A DNA stretch of 32,043 nucleotides from Streptomyces afghaniensis 772 (GCA_000415505.1 KE354456.1:1-32043); one strand, 5' to 3'. Shown: positions 17,883 to 26,359, numbered from the stretch's first letter. Notes: a model not told the origin generated them from the sequence alone. Translations and numbers: made by a program.

Positions 17883-19114
17883 CCCACCCGTCCCCTGCCG
17901 AGCAGGCCTTCTCCCTCGCGGCGCCCGTGCGCCTGTGGGAGGACGGCTTCGCCCGCGACCCCCGCCCGTACTACGCCGCCCTGCGCGCCCAGGGCCCGGT
18001 CGGCTGGGCGGAACTCGCGCCCGGTGTGCCGGCGTACGTCGTCACGGACCGGCGGGCGGCGCTGGACCTGCTGCACGACACGCAGACGTTCTCGCACGAT
18101 CCCCGGCCCTGGCAGGCGACCGTCCCCGACGACTCCCCGTCCTCGGGATGATGCGCTGGCGGCCCAACACCCTGTTCGCCGACGGTGCCGCCCACATCCG
18201 CTACCGCACCACCCTCATCGACGCCTTCGACCTGGTGGAGCCGCACGACCTGCGGGAGAGGGTGCACCGGGCGGTGCATCTGCTGGTGAGCCGGATCGGG
18301 CCGCGGGGCGAGGCCGACCTGGTCGGCGAGTTCACCAGGCCGCTGATGGCGCTGGTGTTCAACAGCCTCTTCGGTCTGCCGGACAGTGCCGGCGACCGGC
18401 TCGACGCCGCGCTCGGCAAGCTGATCGAGGGCGGTGCCCAGGCGGCGGAGGGCGAGGCGGAGTACGCCGGGTACGTGCTGGAGCTGATCGCGGCCAAGAC
18501 CGAGCGGCGCGGCGACGACCTGCCGAGCTGGCTGCTGGATCATCCGGCGGGGCTGACCCCCGAGGAGGTCACCTGGCAGGTGTTCCTCACGCTCGGCGCG
18601 GGACACGAGCCGACGGCCAACCTGGTGTCCAACGCCCTGTCGAGGATCCTCGGCAACCCGGACTACTACTCGACGCTCACCAGCGGCGCCCGCCCGGTGA
18701 CGGACGCGGTGCTGGAGGTGCTGCACCACGAGACGCCGCTCGCCAACTACGGCATCCACTACGCCCGCACGCCGGTCACCTTCCACGGCGTGTGGATCCG
18801 GGCCTCGGTGCCGGTGGTGATCTCGTACGGGGCGCTGGCGCAGGCCGCCGAGCAGGAGCGCGGCGCGGACCGGCACCCGGGCGACGCCTCCCACCTTCCT
18901 GGTCGGCGGGCCCGCACGCCTGCCCGGTCAAGCAGCACACGCTGCTCATCGCCACCGAGGCGATCGAACGGCTCACGCAGTGGCTGCCCGACCTGGAACC
19001 CGTGCTGCCCCGCGAACGTCTCACCTGGCGGCCCGGCCCCTTCCACCGTTCGCTGACGGCGCTGCCCGCCCGTTTCGCTCCTCGCTCCCCCGATCAGCCA
19101 GAGGACGACCGTGA
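17879..19114 (+). CDS. CYP157-like cytochrome P450 without ExxR, frameshifted
   Basis: Conservon-associated P450 (CvnE position). The haem-ligand Cys is in WSAGPHACPVKQHTL, not the usual FGxGxHxCxG. The I-helix has LGAGHEPTANLV. The K-helix reads VLEVLHHETP, so the ExxR arginine is His. Lack of ExxR is known for the CYP157 family, which pairs with CYP154 in conservons, so this is likely a true family trait. Three frames are needed: a shift near 18135-18141 (SPVLGMMRW), one near 18893-18900, and apparently one after 19025 to reach TGA 19112-19114 overlapping the next GTG. The total span is a multiple of three, fitting three single missing bases. Start GTG 17879 overlaps the cvnD stop. Substrate unknown. 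Confidence 0.8.
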
Positions 19115-20340
19115 CCGTGACCGACCGCATCGCACTCGACCCCTTCGGCGCGGACATCGCGGGCGAGTGCGCCCGGCTGCGCGCCCTCGGCCCGATCGTG
19201 CCGGTGGAGCTGCCCGGCGGGAGTCCCCGCCCTCGGGCGCCCACGCGTTACGACACGCTGAAGGAACTCATCCTCGACGCGCGGGTCAGCAAGGACCCGC
19301 GGCTGCACTGGCGGCTGTGGCCCGAGATCGGCGAGCACCCGTCCTGGGGCTGGATCATGGGCTGGGTGGGCGTGGTCAACATGCTCTCCACCTACGGCGC
19401 GGACCACACGCGACTGCGCAAGCTGGTGGCGCCGAGCTTCACGCACCGGCGCACCGAGGCGCTGCGGCCCCGGGTGGAGGCGATCACCACGGAGCTGCTG
19501 GACGGGCTCGACGCGGCCGACGGCGCGGTCGTGGACATCAAGGAGGGGTTCGCCCATCCGCTGCCGATGCGGATCATCTGCGAACTGTTCGGTGTCCCCG
19601 ACGGGTTGCGCCAGGACACCGCCCGGATGATCGCGGCCCTCATGGACACCACCGACCCGAGCCCGGAGCACGCGGCGTCCGTCCAGCGGCAGATCGGCAC
19701 GGTGCTGCCCGCGCTGATCGCGCACAAGACCGCGCACCCCGGTGACGACATGACCACGGAGCTGATCCGGGTCCGGGACGAGGACGGCGACCGGCTCAGC
19801 GACGAGGAGTTGCTGTACACACTGATGCTGGTCATCGGGGCCGGTTTCGAGACCACCGTCAATCTCATCGGCAACGCGGTCGTGGCCCTGCTCCGCCGCC
19901 CCGAGCAGCTCGCCGCCGTACGGTCCGGGGCGATCGGCTGGGATGCCGTCGTCGACGAGACGCTGCGCGCCCACCCGTCGGTCGCCTCGCTGCCGCTCCG
20001 GTTCGCCGTCACGGACCTCACCGTCGGCGACGTCACGATCCCGGCCGGAGACGCCATCCTCACGACGTACGCCGCCGCGGGGCTCGACCCCGAGCACTAC
20101 GGACCGGACGCCGGCGTCTTCGACGCCACGCGCGCCGCAGACGACCATCTGTCGTTCGGGATCGGGGTCCACCGCTGCATCGGGGCACCCCTGGCCCGCC
20201 TGGAGGCGCTGACCGCGCTGCCGGCGCTGTTCGACCGGTTCCCCGGCCTGAGCCTGGCCGCCGGCGACGAGGGCCTGCGGCAGGTGGCGTCCTTCATCGC
20301 CTTCGGATGGCAGGAGATTCCCGTGCGGCTGCGCGGCTGA
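19111..20340 (+). CDS. CYP154-like cytochrome P450 (409 aa)
   Basis: Intact haem-thiolate monooxygenase of the bacterial class needing separate ferredoxin and reductase, which are not in this window. Motifs: I-helix GAGFETTVNLIGN, K-helix ETLR, and haem loop SFGIGVHRCIGAPLAR with the Cys ligand. Of typical length at 409 residues. GTG 19111 (MTVTDRIALDPF) overlaps the inferred end of the first P450; a second GTG 6 bases on is possible. The stretch GGSPRPRAPTRYDTL near residue 40 reads a little unusually and could hide a compensated pair of indels. CYP154 enzymes of other streptomycetes oxidise macrolides or steroids; the substrate here cannot be predicted. It is the last gene of the conservon operon. 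Confidence 0.94.
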   Translation: MTVTDRIALDPFGADIAGECARLRALGPIVPVELPGGSPRPRAPTRYDTLKELILDARVSKDPRLHWRLWPEIGEHPSWGWIMGWVGVVNMLSTYGADHTRLRKLVAPSFTHRRTEALRPRVEAITTELLDGLDAADGAVVDIKEGFAHPLPMRIICELFGVPDGLRQDTARMIAALMDTTDPSPEHAASVQRQIGTVLPALIAHKTAHPGDDMTTELIRVRDEDGDRLSDEELLYTLMLVIGAGFETTVNLIGNAVVALLRRPEQLAAVRSGAIGWDAVVDETLRAHPSVASLPLRFAVTDLTVGDVTIPAGDAILTTYAAAGLDPEHYGPDAGVFDATRAADDHLSFGIGVHRCIGAPLARLEALTALPALFDRFPGLSLAAGDEGLRQVASFIAFGWQEIPVRLRG

Positions 20341-20570
20341 GGCAACAGGAGGACTGCCATCCCGCAGGCAGCGCGCGGGAGCGCGACCGGTCCCCCGTTC
20401 CGGTCGAGCCCCCGCGGTTCGTCGAACCTACGTCGCCGTCCGAGGCCTTGTGAATCGCGTCGATGCCCGTTGCACGCTCAACAGGGCTCACCCGTGCACA
20501 GCTGAGTCCGGATGGCCCGGTTTCGTCCCGCCGCGACCTGGCCAACCGGTTGCCCGGGAGGCGAGCCCGG

Positions 20571-22062
20571 TCAGTCGGGGCGGCGGAGAACCGGGGGATC
20601 GAGGTCGCCGACGGCCAGGTGGGCCAGCACGACCTCGTACAGGTCGGTGCCGGCGGCGAGGAGTTGGCGTTCGAGGACGGGTTCGGCGCTGCGGACGTGC
20701 TCGCGCACGGTCTGCGGGTGCATGCCCAGGATCTGCGCCGCTCGTTCGGCGTTGCCGCCGGCGGTGATCCAGGTGCGCAGCGTCCGGCGGGGGTTCCTGG
20801 CGTCCGCGTCCAGCCGGCCCAGCAGGTCCCGCGCCCAGGTGCGTACGGCGGGCCCGGACAGCAGGTCGGAGAGCCGGAGCGTGGGGCTCCCGGTGTCGTC
20901 GGGGTACTGGGCGTCGGGCAGGCCGATCTGGGTGTTGAGCGCCAGGTGGACGACGGCCCGGACCGTGAGGTCGGCGAAGTCGGTGCCTAGCAGGGCTTCC
21001 ACGCGTTCCATGCGGGCGCGGACGGTGTTGCGGCTGACGCCGAGCACCTTGGCGGCGTTGACGGCGGTGAACTCCAGGCCGAGGCGGGTGGTGGCGAGGA
21101 GTTCGGCGCGGGTGTGGTGCGGCAGCGTGTCGAGCGGGCGCAGTACCCGGGCCGTCCAGCCGCGCAGTTCCTCCGGATCCATGAGGCGTTCGGGGTGGGT
21201 CCGCTCGGCGTAGACCGCCGTCTTGTCGGGCCGGAAGTGGGCGACGGCGAGGGCGCTGACGGCCTGTCCGTACGCGGTGGCGGTCCGGGCGAGGCTCTGG
21301 CGGACACTGCCGCCGAGGAAGATGTCCGGGTGCCGGCCGACCAGTGACCGCAGAGTCTCGCCGGTGGTGGCGCGGGGGCTGACGACGATGACATGCCCGT
21401 CCATGGCCGGACAGCGCACGACCAGGGCGTCCTCCCTGGTGCTGTCCAGGCACTCCTCGGCGATCCGGTCGCGTACGGCGGGGTCGGACTCGACGACGTA
21501 CACGCACGCCGTGTCGGCGTCGAGCAGTCCGGGCCAGAGTCCGGCGGCGACGCGGCGGGCGGCGATGGTGTCCTCGACCATCAGCAGTTGCAGGATGGCC
21601 AGGCGCAGGTCGGCGGTGGCCCGCCGGAGCCGGTGCCGGCCGCGGCCGACTCGCGCGCGGTCAGCAGGAGCTCGATCACCTGGGCGGTGTGCGTGACGAC
21701 GTCGGCGGCCGGCGGTCGAAGGGGGCCTCGCGGGAGACGGCCAGGACACAGGTGTGGGACGGGTGTCCCACCCTGACCAGGCGCTGATGGCGCTCCCGGC
21801 TCTCCCAGGCGGCGGAGGCGATCCGGCCGGCGGTGATGTCGGTGACGAGGCCCTCGTCCAGCGGGAGCCGGGTTCCGGCCATGAGGTTCCCGGCGGTGTC
21901 CTGAAGGGCCACGGACCCGCGCACGGCGCCGGCGAGCCAGTCCACGACCCTGCGCACGTCGCGCCCCGCCGGGCGCAGGTGCTCGAGCAGTTCCTCCGCC
22001 CACGCCGGGCCCGGCCCGGCCGGTGTCGGCTGCTCCCGGTTCCCGTCCTCTCGGCCAGTCAC
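20571..22062 (-). CDS. PucR/CdaR-type transcriptional regulator, two frameshifts
   Basis: DNA-binding regulator of about 497 residues once corrected. The N-terminal sensor-like region (WAEELLEHLRPAGRDVRRVV, then SVALQDTAGNLMAGTRLP) reads from GTG 22062 to about 21716. A middle piece (AADVVTHTAQVIELLLTARE) is one frame away, and from about 21635 the rest is in the third frame. The C-terminal part holds two helix-turn-helix segments, AAKVLGVSRNTVRARMERVE and AERAAQILGMHPQTVREHVR, as in PucR-type proteins. Each shift fits one missing base, at about 21706-21716 and 21632-21648; the span is two short of a multiple of three. GAGGGG lies upstream of the GTG. It converges with the conservon and diverges from yciO. 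Targets unknown. Confidence 0.82.
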
Positions 22063-22149
22063 CTCGGCTTCCCCTCGTTCCTCGCGCCGCCTCCGGCACG
22101 CCGGTCGGGGACGTTACCCCACATGTCCCACGCTCTCGTCCCGGGCGAT

Positions 22150-22166
22150 CCGGGGCGCGCCCCCGG
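22150..22166. promoter_or_regulatory. Palindrome between regulator and yciO
   Basis: CCGGGG, five bases, CCCCGG: perfect 6-bp arms in the 171-bp divergent region between the PucR-type regulator and yciO. Possible operator, for instance for autoregulation, but such repeats arise easily in GC-rich DNA. Confidence 0.2.
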
Positions 22167-22221
22167 CGCCCGCCCGCGGGCCGACACCCCGCCCTGCGCA
22201 GCCGCACCGCGCGGGGCGGCA

Positions 22222-22227
22222 TAAGCT
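22222..22227 (+). promoter_or_regulatory. -10 element placed for leaderless yciO transcript
   Basis: TAAGCT followed by 6 bases and then the ATG at 22234. A TAnnnT hexamer 6-7 bases before a start codon is the usual layout of leaderless actinobacterial transcripts, and no good ribosome site precedes this ATG. The -35 region is not recognisable. Confidence 0.4.
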
Positions 22228-22233
22228 CGGCGG

Positions 22234-22852
22234 ATGGCGAAGTACTACGACGTGCACCCCGACAACCCCCAGCCCCGCACCATCGGCCAGATCGCCGACA
22301 GCATCCGTGCGGACGCTCTTGTCGCCTACCCCACGGACTCGTGTTACGCACTGGGCTGCCGACTGGGCAGCCGTGACGGCATCGAGCGGATCCGTACGAT
22401 CCGCAAGCTGGACGACCGGCACCACTTCACCCTCGTGTGCCAGGACTTCGCGCAGCTCGGTCAGTTCGTGCGGATCGACAACGACGTGTTCCGCGCGATC
22501 AAGGCGTCGACGCCCGGCAGCTACACGTTCATCCTGCCGCGCGAAGGAGGTGCCGCGCATGCTCCTGCACCCCAAGAAGAAGACGGTCGGCGTGCGGATC
22601 CCGGACCATGTCGTCACCCAGGCCCTGCTCGCCGAGCTCGGTGAGCCGCTGCTGTCCAGCACCCTGCTGCTGCCCGGCGAGGAGGAGCCGATGACGCAGG
22701 GCTGGGAGATCAAGGACCTGCTCGACCACGTGCTGGACGGGGTGGTCGACTCCGGTGACTGCGGCACGGAGCCGACGACGGTGATCGACTTCTCCGGCGG
22801 GGAGGCCGAGATCGTGCGGCACGGCGCGGGCGACACCTCACGGTTCGAGTAA
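22234..22852 (+). CDS. yciO: YciO-type Sua5/YrdC protein, frameshifted near 22545
   Basis: Sua5/YrdC/YciO-fold protein, close by eye to E. coli YciO and of the same length (about 206 residues). The YrdC domain binds RNA and nucleotides; YrdC/Sua5 make threonylcarbamoyl-adenylate for tRNA t6A37, but the role of the YciO branch is less clear. Motifs: YYDVHPDNPQPRTI, VAYPTDSCYALGC (the KxR/SxN-site region) and HHFTLVCQDF. After the shift come KEVPRMLLHPKKKTVGVRIP and PTTVIDFSGG. The frame changes around 22540-22548, where the ILP-xx-KEVPR segment is two bases too short compared with the family. The rest is well conserved, so an assembly error is likely. The start ATG 22234 suits a leaderless transcript. 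Confidence 0.85.
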
Positions 22853-22872
22853 AGGGCACGCCAAGGGGCGTT

Positions 22873-22887
22873 CACGGCTGTGCCGTG
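22873..22887. terminator. Hairpin after yciO
   Basis: CACGGC, TGT, GCCGTG: perfect 6-bp stem with a 3-base loop, 21 bases past the yciO stop codon and 110 bp before the next gene. Position suggests a terminator, though the symmetry also suits an operator. Confidence 0.4.
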
Positions 22888-22997
22888 TGCGGGGGGCGGG
22901 CGAAATGCCCCGGGAAACGGCGTGTCACGATGCCCGTGATCCGCCCGGTAACGCGGACGGGTTTCCGGCCGAGACCCCGCAGAGAGGCAGCCCAGTC

Positions 22998-23753
22998 ATG
23001 ACCGCCGTACAGGGAACCGCCGTCGACATCCCCACCGAGGACGGCACCGCCGACGCGTATCTGGCCCGTCCCGCCGACGGGGCCGCCCACCCGGCGGTCC
23101 TGCTCTACATGGACGCCTTCGGACTGCGTCCGCGGCTGCGGTCCATGGCCGACCGGCTGGCCGGTGAGGGCTACGCGGTGCTGGTGCCCAACGTGTTCTA
23201 CCGGCACGGCCGCGCACCGCTGTTCGAGCTGCCCGAGTTCATCGACCCGGGGGCGCGGCCGGAGATATTCGAGCGCATCATGCCGGTCATGCGGGCCCTG
23301 ACGGCCGAACGGGCGATGCGGGACGCCGGCGCCTATCTGCGCTGGCTGGCCGAGTCGCCCGCGGTGGCCGACGGTCCGGTCGCGCTGACCGGCTACTGCA
23401 TGGGGGCACGCCTGTCGCTGCTCACGGCCGGGACCTACCCGGAGCGGGTCGCGGCGGCGGCCGGCTTCCACGGCGGGCGGCTGGCGACGGACACGCCGGA
23501 CAGTCCGCATCTGGTGGCCGGCAAGGTCACCGCCGAGCTGTACTTCGGCCACGCCGACGAGGACCCCTCGCTGCCCCGGGAGCAGATCGAGCGCCTGGAG
23601 GAGGCCCTGACCGCGGCGGGCGTCCGCCACCGGTGCGAGGTGTACACGGGCGCGCCCCACGGTTTCACGCAGTCCGACACCGCGTCGTACCACGAGGAGG
23701 CCGACGAGCGGCACTGGGCGGCTCTACTCGACCTGCTGAAGCGCACATTCTGA
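22998..23753 (+). CDS. Dienelactone hydrolase family protein (251 aa)
   Basis: Alpha/beta-hydrolase of the dienelactone hydrolase family, cytoplasmic. The Cys-His-Asp triad is visible: nucleophile Cys134 in GYCMGARLS, acid Asp187 in GHADEDPS and His221 in GAPHGFT. The N-terminus has YLARPADGAAHPAVLLYMDA and the family DAFGLRP. Known members open dienelactone in chlorocatechol degradation, but most actinomycete copies are of unknown ester specificity, and no aromatic-degradation genes are here. ATG 22998 has GAGAGG about 10 bases upstream. It appears to be a single gene, with its promoter in 22888-22990, where a TCACG/CGTGA inverted repeat (22925-22939) is a possible operator. Confidence 0.92.
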   Translation: MTAVQGTAVDIPTEDGTADAYLARPADGAAHPAVLLYMDAFGLRPRLRSMADRLAGEGYAVLVPNVFYRHGRAPLFELPEFIDPGARPEIFERIMPVMRALTAERAMRDAGAYLRWLAESPAVADGPVALTGYCMGARLSLLTAGTYPERVAAAAGFHGGRLATDTPDSPHLVAGKVTAELYFGHADEDPSLPREQIERLEEALTAAGVRHRCEVYTGAPHGFTQSDTASYHEEADERHWAALLDLLKRTF

Positions 23754-23835
23754 CCTCAATCGACTTCTGGTCGACAGGAGTTGCTCTCCTACCGACGGTA
23801 AGGGCTTGCTTTCCCGCGATCCCTGCGCGTAGACC

Positions 23836-23852
23836 TTGCTGAACATCAGCAA
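23836..23852. promoter_or_regulatory. TTGCTGA-ACA-TCAGCAA palindrome upstream of MHYT gene
   Basis: Perfect 7-bp arms with a 3-base spacer, AT-richer than its surroundings, ending 21 bp before the MHYT gene ATG and just upstream of its ribosome site. In the leader it could bind a dimeric repressor, or as RNA form a hairpin near the ribosome site. Confidence 0.5.
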
Positions 23853-23873
23853 TGACTCGGGGGGAGTTTGCTC

Positions 23874-24731
23874 ATGGAGGGCACGGTCGACGGGTTCCGC
23901 TACGGTGCGGTGACCCCGGTGGCGGCGTATCTGATGGCCTGTCTGGGAGGGGCGCTGGGGCTGCGGTGCATCGTGCGCTCGCTGCTGAACGCGCGTTCCT
24001 GGAAGCCGGGCTGGCTGGCGTTAGGCGCGGCCTCCATCGGGTGCGGGATCTGGACGATGCACTTCATCGCCATGACCGGCTTCCACGTGGAGGAGACCCG
24101 GGTCCGTTATGACGCGGCCACGACGGTGCTCAGTCTCGTCGTGGCCGTCGCCGTTGTCGGCATCGGGGTGTTCATCGTCGGCTACCGCGGGCCGGGCCGT
24201 GTCTCCCTGGCGGTCGCGGGTGTCGTCACCGGACTGGGGGTGGCGGCCATGCACTACCTGGGCATGGCCGCGATGCGGCTGCACGGCGACATCGGCTACG
24301 ACCCGGTCGGCGTCGTACTGTCCGTGCTGATCGCCATCGCCGCAGCGACCGCAGCGCTGTGGTCGGCCGTCACGATCCGCGGCCTGCTGACGAGCCTCGG
24401 GGCGAGCTTGGTGATGGGCGTGGCGGTGTCCGGGATGCACTACACGGGCATGGCAGCCGTCAGCGTGCATGTGCACGACACGACCGGTGGGACGTGGGAG
24501 GGCGAGTCGCCCCTGTCGCTGCTGCTGCCGATGCTGCTGGGGCCGATCGTCTTCCTGCTGCTGGCCGGGGTCGTGATCATGTTCGACCCGCTGCTGGTGC
24601 ACGGCGAGCGGTCCGGGAACCGGAACCCCGCCCCGCACCCGGGCCGCACCGTCGGCGTCCCCTCCGCCAATGCCGTTCCCGCGCCGCGTACTTCGTGGCA
24701 CGACACGGACTCGTCCGCCCGTCGCCGCTGA
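23874..24731 (+). CDS. MHYT-domain integral membrane sensor with TTA codon (285 aa)
   Basis: Polytopic membrane protein built on the MHYT sensor domain, proposed to bind copper and sense O2, CO or NO. Three MHYT-type repeats are visible: GIWTMHFIAMTGF, GVAAMHYLGMAAM and VSGMHYTGMAAV. About seven hydrophobic helices run from YLMACLGGALGL to LLGPIVFLLLAGVVIMF. The cytoplasmic tail is short and basic, with no GGDEF, EAL or kinase domain, so it must signal through a partner. ATG 23874 is fixed by GGGGGAG 7 bases upstream; the in-frame TTG 23868 is less likely. Leu50 is a TTA codon (24021-24023), the only one I found in the window, so translation probably depends on the bldA leucyl-tRNA, giving developmental control. 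A palindrome precedes it. Confidence 0.93.
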   Translation: MEGTVDGFRYGAVTPVAAYLMACLGGALGLRCIVRSLLNARSWKPGWLALGAASIGCGIWTMHFIAMTGFHVEETRVRYDAATTVLSLVVAVAVVGIGVFIVGYRGPGRVSLAVAGVVTGLGVAAMHYLGMAAMRLHGDIGYDPVGVVLSVLIAIAAATAALWSAVTIRGLLTSLGASLVMGVAVSGMHYTGMAAVSVHVHDTTGGTWEGESPLSLLLPMLLGPIVFLLLAGVVIMFDPLLVHGERSGNRNPAPHPGRTVGVPSANAVPAPRTSWHDTDSSARRR

Positions 24732-24765
24732 ACGACCCGCCTGCGGACGGCTCGTAGATCATTGT

Positions 24766-24771
24766 TACGGT
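24766..24771 (+). promoter_or_regulatory. Extended -10 for leaderless metallophosphoesterase transcript
   Basis: TGT followed by TACGGT forms an extended -10 (TGnTAnnnT), with 6 bases to the GTG at 24778. No ribosome site precedes the GTG, so a leaderless transcript is likely and supports this start over upstream in-frame codons. Confidence 0.45.
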
Positions 24772-24777
24772 GCAGCG

Positions 24778-26283
24778 GTGTCTGACTCCTCACGCCATAC
24801 TGCCGAAGGCGCCGGCTGGGGCACCGGCGAACGCGGCGCATACCGGCAGTTGATGCCGCAGCAGGTCGAGAAGATCTCCTGGCTGGACCCGAGAATGCTG
24901 TGGGCCGCCCGCAACGGCGTGCTGGCCTCCTGGTTCGGGGACCCGACCGGCCACACCCGAGGCCGGTGGGTGGCACAGCGCGCGGCCGCCGGCGCACCGG
25001 CCGACAACGTGATCCGGCGCGACGATCCGGACCGCTTCTCGTTCCTGGTCATCGGCGACACCGGCGAGGGCGACGACCCCCAGTACGCCGTCGTGCCGGG
25101 CCTCCTGAAGACCGGTCAGGACACCCGCTTCGCCGTGCTGGCCAGTGACGTGATCTACCCCGTGGGCAGCGCGGACGACTACGGCACCAAGTTCTTCCGC
25201 CCCTACCGGGACTACCAGGCGCCGATCTACGCGATCCCCGGCAACCACGACTGGTACGAGGACCTCGGCGGCTTCATGCGCGTCTTCTGCGACGACGCCG
25301 CGCCGCTGCCGCCCGAGCCCCGGCCGCGCCCGCTGACCCGGGCCCGGCTGCGGTCCCTGCTCTGGCACCGGCCGCGACCGGACGACGGTCACCACCTCGC
25401 CGAGGCCCGGAAGTTGCGCTCGGCACCCGCCCAGCAGTCCGTACAGCCGGGCCCGTACTGGGCGATCGACGCCGGACCGGTGCGGATCATAGGCATCGAC
25501 ACGGGCCTGCTGGGCACTCTCGACGCCGAGCAGGGCGCCTGGCTGCGCGAGGTGTCCCAGGGGCCCCGCCCGAAGATCCTGGTCACCGGGTCGCCCCTGT
25601 ACGTGGACGGCAGGCGCGAGCCGTGCGCCATCGAAGGGGGCGGCACCGTCGACGACATCGTCCGCGCCCCGGAGCACCACTACGTGGCGGCGATAGGCGG
25701 CGACATCCACAACTACCAGCGCTACCCGGTCCGGCTGGACGACGGACGCACCATCCAGTACGTGGTGGCGGGCGGCGGCGGGGCGTTCATGCACGCCACC
25801 CACACCATCCCCCGCGTCAAGATCGCGAACGTGACCGAGCGGGACTTCCGCTGCTATCCGCTGCGCGGCGACTCCCTCGCCTTCTACAGCCGGCTCTACG
25901 GCCGCCGGCTGCGCATGCCCCGCTTCTTCACGCTCACCGAGGCGGAGGCGACGGCGGTGATCGCCGAGCGCCTGGGCATCCCGCCGACGCGTGTCCCGGG
26001 CGCGGCCACCCGTGTCACCCGGCGCGTCCGGCTGGTCGCCGGGCTGCTCGGCACCGGCCGCCGGCCCGACCGGGCCAGGCGGTTCCGGCTGCCCGTGCGC
26101 AAGATCTACACGTCGCTGTTCTCGCCGGGCTCTGCGACGTACAGCCCGCCGTTCTTCAAGTGCTTCCTGCGCCTGGACGTCTCCCCGGAGTCGGTCCGGC
26201 TGCGCTGCTTCGCGGCCACCGGGAACCGCGCCCAGGAACTCGCCCCGCCGGTCGAGGACGAGGTGACGATCCCGCTGCGCTGA
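24778..26283 (+). CDS. Metallophosphoesterase (calcineurin-like, 501 aa)
   Basis: Binuclear-metal phosphoesterase. Family blocks in order: GDTGEGDDPQY (residue 93 on; GD metal ligands), LASDVIYPVG (about 121-130), GNHDWY (155-160), and GGDIHNYQRY (the late His block). The 90-residue N-terminal extension (EKISWLDPRMLWAARNGVLA) and the C-terminal 150 residues (MPRFFTLTEAEATAVIAERL, PVRKIYTSLFSPGSATYSPP) are outside the catalytic core and not recognised. No signal peptide, so probably cytoplasmic. GTG 24778 is chosen because of the leaderless-type promoter just upstream; the in-frame reading further up overlaps the MHYT gene. The substrate is unknown; the insert between GNHD and the late His block (about 140 residues) is large for the family. 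Confidence 0.9.
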   Translation: MSDSSRHTAEGAGWGTGERGAYRQLMPQQVEKISWLDPRMLWAARNGVLASWFGDPTGHTRGRWVAQRAAAGAPADNVIRRDDPDRFSFLVIGDTGEGDDPQYAVVPGLLKTGQDTRFAVLASDVIYPVGSADDYGTKFFRPYRDYQAPIYAIPGNHDWYEDLGGFMRVFCDDAAPLPPEPRPRPLTRARLRSLLWHRPRPDDGHHLAEARKLRSAPAQQSVQPGPYWAIDAGPVRIIGIDTGLLGTLDAEQGAWLREVSQGPRPKILVTGSPLYVDGRREPCAIEGGGTVDDIVRAPEHHYVAAIGGDIHNYQRYPVRLDDGRTIQYVVAGGGGAFMHATHTIPRVKIANVTERDFRCYPLRGDSLAFYSRLYGRRLRMPRFFTLTEAEATAVIAERLGIPPTRVPGAATRVTRRVRLVAGLLGTGRRPDRARRFRLPVRKIYTSLFSPGSATYSPPFFKCFLRLDVSPESVRLRCFAATGNRAQELAPPVEDEVTIPLR

Positions 26284-26347
26284 CACGCGGGAACCGGTGC
26301 GGCGGGAACAGCGCGGGCCGCTGCCGGGTTGGCACAGTCGTAGACCC

Positions 26348-26359
26348 TTGAACGTTCAA
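26348..26359. promoter_or_regulatory. TTGAACGTTCAA perfect palindrome (operator candidate)
   Basis: A 12-bp perfect palindrome, AT-rich for this genome, ending 14 bp before the GTG start of the luciferase-like gene and just before its ribosome site. Placement over the likely transcription start suits a repressor, such as a MarR- or TetR-type protein. No regulator gene is adjacent. Confidence 0.55.

Noticed and set aside
20385-20405. GACCGG-N9-CCGGTC hairpin after the second P450
   Set aside because: Only a 6-bp stem with a long loop and no T run; too weak to call a terminator for the conservon operon.
23787-23835. Possible -35/-10 boxes before the MHYT gene (TTGCTC, TTGCTT with TAGACC)
   Set aside because: No pair has both an acceptable -10 and a 16-18 base spacing; only the palindrome at 23836-23852 is clear.
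24790-26286. A 498-residue minus-strand open frame opposite the metallophosphoesterase
   Set aside because: Shadow of the real gene, which has GNHD and the other metal motifs; no motif in the antisense reading.
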